Source: Gentiana macrophylla
Lineage: Eukaryota; Streptophyta; Magnoliopsida; Gentianales; Gentianaceae
Assembly: GCA_026214975.1 (NCBI GenBank)
Contig: CM047806.1
Location: 79,593,599 to 79,657,598 of the forward strand
DNA: 64,000 nt
Direction of reading: 5' to 3'
In this document: positions 37,251-48,632 of the stretch, in pieces
Numbering within the stretch: the first letter of the stretch is position 1
Layout of the letters: each line of letters opens with the position of its first letter
The notes under the pieces: model-generated
Databases searched by the model: none
What the model saw: only the letters and a program-made list of their open reading frames with translations
What the model was told of the DNA's origin: nothing
Program-made: the position numbers and the translations under genes

Positions 37251-40200
37251 CGATATCACATAGTTACTTCAAAGTGAATTACAAACGTTTTTTTGTTCTT
37301 TTTTTGTACCCATAGAGTATTTAACGGTGTGATTTTTGATTCCTTGTACAAGGCCATTCTAGTGTCCGTTTTGCATGCCGTTTGCACTGCCGTGCCTTAA
37401 CTTTCTGGTCGATGTCACATAGTTACTTCAAATAGAATTACAATCGTTTTTTTTCGAACAATTTTTTTGTACCCATAGAGTACTTAACTATGTGATTTTT
37501 GATTCCTTTTACAAGGCCATTCTAGTGTCCGTTTCCCATGCCGTTTTCACCGCCGTACCTTTTTTATCGTTGTGGTCAATATCACATCGTTACTTCAAAG
37601 ATAATTACTAACTTTTTTTTCGTACTTTTTTTTAAACCCACCGATTACTTAATGGTGTGATTTTTGATTCATTGTACAAGGCCATTCGGGTATCCGTTTT
37701 GCATGCCGTTTGCGCCGCCGTGCCTTATTTATCGTTCTGGTCGATATCACATAGTTACTTCAAAGGGAATTACAAACATTTTTTTCGTACTTTTTTTGTA
37801 CCCATAGATTACTTAACGGTGTGATTTTTAATTCCTTGTACAAGGCCGTTCTAGTGTCCGTTTTGCGTGCCGTTTGCACCGCCGTGCCTTATTTATCGCT
37901 ATGGTCGATATCACATCGTTACTTCAAAGATAATTACAAACCTTTTTTTTCATACTTATTTTATACCCACCATTACTTAACAGTGTGATTTTTGATTCCT
38001 TGTACAAGGCCATTCGGGTGTCCATTTCGTATTCCGTTTACGCCGATTTTAGACTTATTTAACTTTCTGGTCGATATCACATAGTTACTTCAAATAGAAT
38101 TACAAACTTTTTTTTCGTATTTTTTTTATACCCATAGAGTACTTAATGGTGTGATTTTTGATTCCTTGTACATGATCATTCGGGTGTCTGTTTCGCATGC
38201 CGTTTACGCCAATTTTTGTGTTATTTAACATTCTGGTCGATATCACATAGTTACTCAAAGAGAATTACAAACTTTTTTCTTCGTACTTTTTTTTTGTATC
38301 CATAGAGTACTTAACGGTGTGATTTTTGATTCCTTGGACAAGGCCATTCGGGTGTCCGTTTCGCCTGCCGTTTGCACCGCCGTACCTTATTTATCGTTGT
38401 GGTCGATATCACATCGTTACTTCAAAGATAATTACAAACCTTTTTTGGTACTTTTTTTATACCCACCGATTAGTTAACGGTGTGATTTTTGATTCCTTGT
38501 ACAAGCCATTCGGGTGTCCGTTTCGCATGCCGTTTACCCCGATTTGTCTTATTTAACTTTCTGGTCGATATCACATAGTTACTTCAAAGAGAATTACAAA
38601 CGTTTTTTTCATACTTTTTTTTTGTACCATAGAGTACTTAACGGCATGATTTTTGATTCAATGTACAAGGCCATTCTAGTGTCCGTTTCGCATGCCGTTT
38701 GCACCACCGTGCCTTATTTATCGTTGTGGTCGAAATCACATCGTTACTTCAAAGATAATTACAAACCTTTTTTCGTACTTTTTTTCATACCCACCGATTA
38801 CTTAACGGTGTGATTTTTTATTACTTGTACAAGGCCATTCAGGTGTCCGTTTCACATGCCGTTTACACCGATTTTGTCTTATTTAACTTTCTGGTCGATA
38901 TCACATAGTTAATTCAATGAGAATTACAAAAAAAAATTTCATATTTTTTTTTGTACCCATAGAGTACTTAACAGTGTGATTTTTGATTACTTGTACACGG
39001 CTATTCTAGTTTCCGTTTTGCGTGCCGTTTGCACCGCCGTGCCTTATTTATCGTTGTGGTCGATATTACATCGTTACTTCAATGATAATTAAAAACCTTT
39101 TTTCGTAATTTTTTTTATACCCACTGATTACTTAAAGGTGTGATTTTTGTTTCCTTGTAAACGGCCATTCGGGTGTCCGTTTCGCATGCCGTTTACGCCG
39201 ATTTGACTTATTTAACTTTCTGGTCGGTATCACATAGTTACTTCAAAGAGAATTACAAACGTTTTTTTTGTACTTTTTTTGTACCCATAGAGTATTTAAC
39301 GGTGTGATTTTTTATTCCTTGTACAAGGCCATTCTAGTGTCCGTTTCGCATGCCATTTGCACCGCAGTGCCTTATTTATCGTTGTGGTCGACATCACATC
39401 GTTACTTCAAAGACAATTACAAACATTTTTTTTGTACTTTTTTCATACCCACCGATTACTTAACGGAGTGATATTTGAATCCTTGTACAAGGCCATTCGG
39501 GTGTCCGTTTCACCTGCCGTTTGCACCGCCGTACCTTATTTATCGTTGTGGTCGATATCACATCGTTACTTTAAAGATAATTACAAACCTTTTTTTTGTA
39601 CTTTTTTATGCCCACCGATTACTTAACGATGTGATTTTTTATTTCTTGTACAGAGCCATTCGGGTGTCCGTTTCGCATGCCGTTTATGCCGATTTGTCTT
39701 ATTTAACTTTCTGGTCGATATCATATAGTTTCTTCAAAGATAATTACAAACATTTTTTTTCGTACAATATTTTTTGTACCCATAGAGTACTTAACGGTGT
39801 GATTTTTGATTCATTGTACAAGGCCATTATGGTGTCCGTTTCGCATGCCGTTTGCACCGCCGTGCCTTATTTATCGTTGTGGTCGATATCACATCATTAC
39901 TTCAAAGATAACTACAAACCTTTTTCTCGTCCTTTTTTTATACCCACCGATTACTTAACGGTGTGATTTTTGATTCTTAGTACAAGGCCATTCGGGTGTT
40001 CGTTGTGGATGCCGTTTATGCCGATTTGTCTTATTTAACTTTTCTCGTCGATATCACATAGTTACTTCAAAGAGATTGCAAACATTTTTTTTCGTACTTT
40101 TTTTTTTGTAACCATAGAGTATTTAACGGAGTGATTTTTGATTTCTTGTACAAGGCCATTCTAATGTCCGTTTTGCCTGCCGTTTGCACCTCCGTGCCTT

Positions 40201-41347
40201 ATTTATCTTTGTGGTCGAGATCACATCGTTACTTCAAACATTATTTCAAACGTTTTTTTTCGTAATTTTTTTATACCCACCGATTACTTAACGGTGTGAT
40301 TTTGATTCCTTTTACACGGTCATTCGGGTGTCCGTTTCGCATGCCGTTTACGCCGATTTGTCTTATTTTACTTTTTGGTCGATATTACATAGTTACTTCA
40401 AAGAGAATTACAAACGTTTTTTTTTGTACTTTTTTTGTACCCATAGATTACTTGATGGTGTGATTTTTGATTCCCTATACAAGGCCATTCTAGTTTCAGT
40501 TTCACAGGCCGTTTGCACCGCCGTGCCTTATTTATCGTTGTGGTTGATATCACATCGTTACTTCAAAGATAATTACAAACCTTTTTTTTGTACTTTTTTA
40601 CACCCACCGATTACTTAACAGTGTGATTTTTGATTCTTTGTACAAGGCCATTCGGTTGTCCGTTTCGCATGCCGTGTACGCCGATTTGTGTCTTATTTAA
40701 CTTTTTGGTCGATATCACATAGTTACTTCAAAGAGAAGTACAAACTTTTTTTTCGTACACTTTTTTGTACTCATAGAGTACTTAACGGTGTGATTTTTGA
40801 TTCCTCGTACAATGCCATTCGGGTCTCCGTTTCGCCTGCCGTTTGCACCGCCGTACCTTATTTATCGTTGTGGTCGATATCACATCGTTACTTCGAAGAT
40901 AATTACAAACCATTTTTTGTACATTTTTTATACCCACCGATTACTTAACGGAGTGATTTTAGATTCCTTGCACTAGGCCATTCGGGTGTCCGTTTCGTAT
41001 GCCGTTTAAGCCGATTTGTCTTATTTAGCTTTCTGGTCGATATCACATAGTTACTTCAAAGAGAATTACATATGCTTTTTTCGTACTTTTCTTTGTACCC
41101 ATAGAGTACTTAACGAAATGATTTTTGATTCCTTGTACAAGGCCATTCTAGTGTCCGTTTCGCATGCCCTTTGCACCGTCGTGCCTTATTTATCATTGTG
41201 GTTGATATCACATCGTTACTCCAAAGATAATTACAAACCTTTTTTTCGTACTTTTTTATACCCACCGATTACTTAACGGTGTGATTTTTTATTCCTTTTC
41301 CGTTTCGCTTGCCGTTTATGCCGATTTGTCTTTTTTAAGTTTCTGGT
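37251..41347 (+). repeat. 4.1 kb satellite segment duplication, copy 1
   Basis: Twenty-five monomers. AAAGTGAATTACAAACG at 37271 recurs at 41368 (4097 bp later). TATGCTTTTTTCGTACTTTT at 41071 recurs at 45172 (4101 bp later). Rare private variants are shared in order, such as GGTCGATGTCACATAG, TCGCTATGGTCG, GTATCCATAGAG and TTGTGGATGCCG. Upstream of about 37251 the match to the end of copy 1 drops to ordinary monomer level. Limits are good to about 30 bp. Confidence 0.9.
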
Positions 41348-44300
41348 CGATATCACATAGTTACTTCAAAGTGAATTACAAACGTTTTTTTGTTCTTTTT
41401 TTGTACCCATAGAGTATTTAACGGTGTGATTTTTGATTCCTTGTACAAGGCCATTCTAGTGTCCGCTTCAAGATGCCGTTTACCTTCGCCGTGCCTTAAC
41501 TTTCTGGTCGATGTCACATAGTTACTTCAAATAGAATTACAATCGTTTTTTTTCGAACAATTTTTTTGTACCCATAGAGTACTTAACTATGTGATTTTTG
41601 ATTCCTTTTACAAGGTCATTCTAGTGTCCGTTTCCCATGCCGTTTTCACCGCCGTACCTTTTTTATCGTTGTGGTCAATATCACATCGTTACTTCAAAGA
41701 TAATTACTAACTTTTTTTTCGTACTTTTTTTTAAACCCACCGATTACTTAATGATGTGATTTTTGATTCATTGTACAAGGCCATTCGGGTATCCGTTTTG
41801 CATGCCGTTTGCGCCGCCGTGCCTTATTTATCGTTCTGGTCGATATCACATAGTTACTTCAAAGGGAATTACAAACATTTTTTTCGTACTTTTTTTGTAC
41901 CCATAGAGTACTTAACGGTGTGATTTTTAATTCCTTGTACAAGGCCGTTCTAGTGTCCGTTTTGCGTGCCGTTTGCACCGCCGTGCCTTATTTATCGCTA
42001 TGGTCGATATCACATCGTTACTTCAAAGATAATTACAAACCTTTTTTTTCATACTTTTTTTATACCCACCATTACTTAACAGTGTGATTTTTGATTCCTT
42101 GTACAAGGCCATTCGGGTGTCCATTTCGTATTCCGTTTACGCCGATTTTAGACTTATTTAACTTTCTGGTCGATATCACATAGTTACTTCAAATAGAATT
42201 ACAAACTTTTTTTTCGTATTTTTTTTGTACCCATAGAGTACTTAACGGTGTGATTTTTGATTCCTTGTACATGATCATTCGGGTGTCTGTTTCGCATGCC
42301 GTTTACTCCAATTTTTGTGGTATTTAACATTCTGGTCGATATCACATAGTTACTCAAAGAGAATTACAAACTTTTTTCTTCGTACTTTTTTTTTGTATCC
42401 ATAGAGTACTTAACGGTGTGATTTTTGATTCCTTGGACAAGGCCATTCGGTGTCCGTTTACTTTGCCGTTTGCACCGCCGTACCTTATTTATCGTTGTGG
42501 TCGATATCACATCGTTACTTCAAAGATAATTACAAACCTTTTTTTGGTACTTTTTTTTATACCCACCGATTAGTTAACGGTGTGATTTTTGATTCCTTGT
42601 ACAAGCCATTCGGGTGTCCGTTTCGCATGCCGTTTACCCCGATTTGTCTTATTTAACTTTCTGGTCGATATCACATAGTTACTTCAAAGAGAATTACAAA
42701 CGTTTTTTTCGTACTTTTTTTTTGTACCATAGAGTACTTAACGGCATGATTTTTGATTCAATGTACAAGGCCATTCTAGTGTCCGTTTCGCATGCCGTTT
42801 GCACCACCGTGCCTTATTTATCGTTGTGGTCGAAATCACATCGTTACTTCAAAGATAATTACAAACCTTTTTTTCGTACTTTTTTTCATACCCACCGATT
42901 AATTAACTGTGTGATTTTTTATTACTTGTACAAGGCCATTCAGGTGTCCGTTTCACATGCCGTTTACACCGATTTTGTCTTATTTAACTTTCTCGGTCGA
43001 TATCACATAGTTAATTCAATGAGAATTACAAAAAAAAAATTCATATTTTTTTTTGTACCCATAGAGTACTTAACAGTGTGATTTTTGATTACTTGTACAC
43101 GGCTATTCTAGTTTCCGTTTTGCGTGCCGTTTGCACCGCCGTGCCTTATTTATCGTTGTGGTCGATATTACATCGTTACTTCAATGATAATTAAAAACCT
43201 TTTTTCGTAATTTTTTTTATACCCACTGATTACTTAAAGGTGTGATTTTTGTTTCCTTGTAAACGCCATTCGGTGTCCGCTTTCGCATGCCGTTTACGCC
43301 GATTTGACTTATTTAACTTTCTGGTCGGTATCACATAGTTACTTCAAAGAGAATTACAAACGTTTTTTTTGTACTTTTTTTGTACCCATAGAGTATTTAA
43401 CGGTGTGATTTTTTATTCCTTGTACAAGGCCATTCTAGTGTCCGTTTCGCGATGCCATTTGTAACCGCAGATGCCTTATTTATCGTTGTGGTCGACATCA
43501 CATCGTTACTTCAAAGACAATTACAAACATTTTTTTTGTACTTTTTTCATACCCACCGATTACTTAACGGAGTGATATTTGAATCCTTGTACAAGGCCAT
43601 TCGGGTGTCCGTTTCACCTGCCGTTTGCACCGCCGTACCTTATTTATCGTTGTGGTCGATATCACATCGTTACTTTAAAGATAATTACAAACCTTTTTTT
43701 TGTACTTTTTTATGCCCACCGATTACTTAACGATGTGATTTTTTATTTCTTGTACAGAGCCATTCGGTGTGCGTTTCTCATGCCGTTTATGCCGATTTGT
43801 CTTATTTAACTTTCTAGTCGATATCATATAGTTTCTTCAAAGAGAATTACAAACATTTTTTTTCGTACAATATTTTTTGTACCCATAGAGTACTTAACGG
43901 TGTGATTTTTGATTCATTGTACAAGGCCATTATGGTGTCCATTTCGCATGCCGTTTGCACCGCCGTGCCTTATTTATCGTTGTGGTCGATATCACATCAT
44001 TACTTCAAAGATAACTACAAACCTTTTTCTCGTCCTTTTTTTATACCCACCGATTACTTAACGGTGTGATTTTTGATTCTTAGTACAAGGCCATTCGGGT
44101 GTTCGTTGTGGATGCCGTTTATGCCGATTTGTCTTATTTAACTTTCTGGTCGATATCACATAGTTACTTCAAAGAGATTGCAAACATTTTTTTTCGTACT
44201 TTTTTTTTGTAACCATAGAGTATTTAACGGAGTGATTTTTGATTTCTTGTACAAGGCCATTCTAATGTCCGTTTTGCCTGCCGTTTGCACCTCCGTGCCT

Positions 44301-45447
44301 TATTTATCTTTGTGGTCGAGATCACATCGTTACTTCAAACATTATTTCAAACGTTTTTTTTCGTAATTTTTTTATACCCACCGATTACTTAACGGTGTGA
44401 TTTTGATTCCTTTTACACGGTCATTCGGGTGTCCGTTTCGCATGCCGTTTACGCCGATTTGTCTTATTTTACTTTTTGGTCGATATTACATAGTTACTTC
44501 AAAGAGAATTACAAACGTTTTTTTTGTACTTTTTTGTACCCATAGATTACTTGACGGTGTGATTTTTGATTCCCTATACAAGGCCATTCTAGTTTCAGTT
44601 TCACATGCCGTTTGCACCGCCGTGCCTTATTTATCGTTGTGGTTGATATCACATCGTTACTTCAAAGATAATTACAAACCTTTTTTTTGTACTTTTTACA
44701 CCCACCGATTACTTAATGATTGTGATTTTTGATTCTTTGTACAAGGCCATTCGGTTGTCCGCTTCGCATGCCGTGTCGCCGATTTGTGTCTTATTTAACT
44801 TTTTGGTCGATATCACATAGTTACTTCAAAGAGAAGTACAAACTTTTTTTCAGACACTTTTTGTACTCATAGAGTACTTAACGGTGTGATTTTGATTCCT
44901 CGTACAATGCCATTCGGTCTCCGTTTACCTTTGCCGTTTCCCACCTGCACCTTATTTATCGTTGTGGTCGATATCACATCGTTACTTCAAGATAATTACA
45001 AACCATTTTTGTACATTTTTATACCCACCGATTACTTAACGGAGTGATTTTAGATTCCTTGCACTAGGCCATTCGGGTGTCTGTTTCGTGATGCCGTTTA
45101 AGCGATTTGTCTTATTTAGCTTTCTGGTCGATATCACATTGTTACTTCAAAGAGAATTACATATGCTTTTTTCGTACTTTTCTTTGTACCCATAGAGTAC
45201 TTAACGAAATGATTTTTGATTCCTTGTACAAGGCCATTCTAGTGTCCGTTTCGCATGCCCTTTGCACCGTCGTGCCTTATTTATCATTGTGGTTGATATC
45301 ACATCGTTACTCCAAAGATAATTACAAACCTTTTTTTCGTACTTTTTTATACCCACCGATTACTTAACGGTGTGATTTTTTATTCCTTGTCCGTTTCGCT
45401 TGCCGTTTATGCCGATTTGTTTTTTTTTAAGTTTCTGGTCGATATCA
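41348..45447 (+). repeat. 4.1 kb satellite segment duplication, copy 2
   Basis: Directly follows copy 1, making a head-to-tail duplication. AT-rich parts are almost unchanged between copies. By contrast, the CpG-dense block of several monomers carries odd clustered changes, for example TTTCGCCTGCC to TTTACTTTGCC (near 42458) and to TTTACCTTTGCC (near 44927). Others are TTTCGCATGCC to TTTCGCGATGCC (near 43446), and CGGGTGTCC to CGGTGTCC (near 42448 and 43268). The pattern is more like local consensus error than divergence, so copy 2 should be treated with care. Confidence 0.88.
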
Positions 45448-48400
45448 CATAGTTACTTCAAAGGGAATTACAAACGTTTTTTTCCGTACTTTTTTTTATA
45501 CCCATAGAGTACTTAACGGTGTGATTTTTGATTCCTTATACAAAGGCCATTCTAGTGTCCGTTTTGCCTACCGTTTGCACCGCCGTGCCTTATTTATCGT
45601 TGTCGTCGATATCACATCGTAACTTCAAAGATAATTACAAACCTTTTTTTTCAATTTTTTTTTATACCCACTGATTACTTAACGGTGTGATTTTTGATTC
45701 TTTGTACAAGGCCATTCTAGTGTCCGTTTTGCCTGCCGTTTGCACCGCCGTGCCTTATTTATCGTTGTGGTCGATGTCACATCCGGTCTTCAAAGAAAAT
45801 TACAAAAAAAAATCGTACTTTTTTCATACCCATAGATTACTTAACGGTGTGATTTTTGATTCCTTGTACAAGGCCATTCAGGTGTGCCTTATTTATCGTT
45901 TTGGTGGATATCACATCAGTACTTCAAAGAAAATTACAACCTTTTTTTCGTACTTTTTTTGTACCCACCGATTACTTTACGGTGTGATTTTTGATTCTTT
46001 GTACAAGACCATTCGGGTGTCCGTTTCGCATGCCGTTTACGCTGCCGTGCCTTATTTATCGTGATGGTCGATGTCACATCGTTACGTCGAAGAAAATCAA
46101 AACTTTATTTTTCGTACTTTTTTCATACTCATAGATTACTCAACGGTGTGATTTTTGATTCCTATTACAATACCATTCGGGTATCCGTTTTGCATGCCGT
46201 TTGCACCAACGTGTCTTATTTAACTTTCTGGTTGATATCACATCGTTACTTTATAGAAAATTACAAACTATTTTTTCGTACTTTTTTCATACCCATAGAG
46301 TACATAACAGTGTGATTGTTGATTCCTTGTACAAGGCCATTCGGGTATCCGTCTTAGATGCCTTTTACGCCGACGTGTCTTATTTAACTTTCTGGTCGAT
46401 ATCACATTGTTACTTCGAAGAGAATTACAAACATTTTTTTCGTACATTTTTTTACCCATAGAGGACATAACACTGTGATTTTTGATTCCTTGTACTTGGC
46501 CATTCTAGTGTCCGTTATGCCTGCCGTTTGCACCGGCGTGCCTTATTTATCGTTGTGGTCGATATCACATTAGCACTTCAAAGAAAATTACAAACTTTTT
46601 TTTCATACTTTTTTGTACCCACCATTTACTTAACGGTGTGATTTTTGATTCCTTGTACAAGGCCATTCGGTTGTCCGTTTCGCATGCCGTTTACGCCGCC
46701 GTGCCTTATTTAACATTTTGGTCGATATCACATCGTTACGTCGAAAAAAATCACGACCCTATTTTTCATAATTTTATCATACCGATAGATTGCTTAACGG
46801 TGTGATTTTTGATTCATTGTACAAGGCCATTCGTGTGTCCGTTTTGCATGCCGTTTGCACCGATGTGCCTTATTTAACTTTCTGGTTGATAACACATCGT
46901 TACTTCAAAGAAAATTACAAACCTTTTTTTCGTACTTTTTTTGTACCCACAGTGTACTTAACAGTGTGATTTTTGATTACTTGTACACGGCATTATATTA
47001 TCCGTTTTGCCTGCTGTTTGCACCGCCATGCCTTATTTATCGTTGTGGTCGATATCACATCGTTACTTCAAAGATAATTACAAACCTTTTTCTTCGTACT
47101 CTTTTTGTACCCACAGAGTATTTAACGGTGTGATTTTTGATACCTTGTACAAGGTTATTCTGTTCACCGTTTTGCTTGCCGTTTGCGCCGGCATGCCTTA
47201 TTTATTGTTCTGGTCGATATCACATCAGTACTTCAAAGAAAATTACAAAAAAAATTCAAACTTTTTTTGTACCCACCGATTACTTAACGGTGTGATTTTT
47301 GATTCCTTGTACAAGGCTATTCGGGTGTCCGTTTCGCATGCCGTTTGCGCCACCGTGCCTTATTTAACGTTCTGGTCAACATAACATTGTCACTTTGAAG
47401 AAAATCACAACCTTATTTTTCAAACTTTTTTCATACGCATAGAGTATTTAACAGTGTGATTTTTGATTCCTTGTACCAGGCCATTCTGGTGCACGTTTTG
47501 CATTACGTTTACGCCGCCGTGCCTCATTTAAAGTTTTCACCGATATCACATCGTTACTTCGAAGAAAATTACAACCTTTTATTTTGTACTTTTCCCATAC
47601 CCATACAAGGGAATTTGTGCGTCCGTTTTGCCTTTTTTACGCCGCCGTGCCTTATTTATTGTTCTAGTCGATATCACATCGTTACTTTAAATAAAATTAC
47701 AAACTTTTTTTTCGTTTTTTTTGTACCCACCCACCAATTACTTGATGGTGTGATTTTTGATTCCTTGTACAAGGCCATTCTGGTGTCCGTTCTGCTTGCC
47801 GTTTGCGCCGCCGTGCCTTATTTAATGTGGTCGATATAATATCGTTACTTCGATGAAAATCACAACCTTCTTTTTCATACATTTTCCATACCCATAAGGT
47901 TCTTAACGGTGTGATTTTTGATTCCTTGTACAAGGCCATTCGTGTGTCCGTTTGCGCCGACGTGCCTTATATAACGTTCTGGTCGATATCACATTGTTAC
48001 TTCGAAGAAAATTAAAAACTTAATTTCATATTTTTTTTATCCCTAGAGTACTTATCGGTGCGATTTTTTATTCATTGTACAGGGTCATTCGGGTGTCCGT
48101 TTCGCATGCCGTTTGCACCGCCGTGCCTTATGTAACGTTCTCGTCGATATAATATCATGACTTCGAAGAAAATCACAACCATATTGTTCGTACTTTTTTC
48201 ATACCAATAGAGTACTTAACGGTGTGATTTTTGATTCCTTGTACAAGGCCATCCGGGTGTCCGTTTTGCATGCCGTTTCCGCCGACGTGTCTTATTTAAC
48301 TTTTTGGTCGATATCAAATCGTTACTTCAAATAAAATTACAAATTTTTTCATACTTTTTTTGTATCCACAGTGTACTTGTCGGTGTTATTTTTGATTCTT

Positions 48401-48632
48401 TGTACAAGGCCATTCAGTTCCGTTTTACATGCCGTTTGCGGTGGCGTGCCTTATTTAACATTTTGACCGATATTACATCGTTATTTCAAAGAATTACAAC
48501 CTTTTATTTTGTATAAGGGAATTTGTGTGTCCGTATTGCATGTGTTTTGCATCGCCGTGCCTTATTTATTGTTCTGGTCGATATCACGTCGTGACTTTAA
48601 AAAAAATTATAAACTTCTTTTTGTACTTTTAA

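Larger units (their letters stand above)
27700..45440 (+). repeat. Dimeric higher-order repeat (~328 bp) core
   Basis: Two monomer types alternate. Type A has CCCATAGAGTACTTAACGG, CCATTCTAGTGTCC, GTTTGCACCGCCGTGCC, TATCGTTGTGG, CACATCGTTAC and AAAGATAATTACAAACC. Type B has CCCACCGATTACTTAACGG, CCATTCGGGTGTCC, GCATGCCGTTTACGCCGATT, TTAACTTTCTGG, CACATAGTTAC and AAAGAGAATTACAAACG. Successive type-B CCACCGATT words lie mostly 327-332 bp apart (about 33071, 33398, 33895, 34222, 34551, 34878), with occasional one-monomer slips (33563, 35042). Linked differences across six or more sites show the dimer is the amplified unit here. Confidence 0.88.
26117..48632 (+). repeat. Satellite array, direct block right of copia insertion
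   Basis: About 137 tandem monomers continuing the array in the same orientation as 3510-10455. Three zones are visible. From 26.1 to about 27.7 kb monomers are mixed, as on the left side. From about 27.7 to 45.4 kb they form an alternating A/B dimer. From about 45.5 to 48.6 kb they are mixed again and include variants shared with the far left edge, such as GGGAATTTGTG with GCATGTTTTTTGCGCC. The last unit stops near 48632, within the T-tract/GTAC segment. The longest open frame (31484-32344) simply runs through five monomers and is not credited as a gene. Confidence 0.96.

Noticed and set aside
1..48632. CRISPR-like regular repeats
   Set aside because: The repeats are contiguous ~164 bp satellite monomers without unique spacers in plant-type DNA.
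3510..48632. 5S rDNA or 45S spacer repeats
   Set aside because: No 5S coding motif, no rRNA sequence and no Pol III box pair were seen in the monomer.
3510..48632. CENP-B box in the monomer
   Set aside because: No word fitting the essential TTCG....A..CGGG pattern at the right spacing was found by eye.
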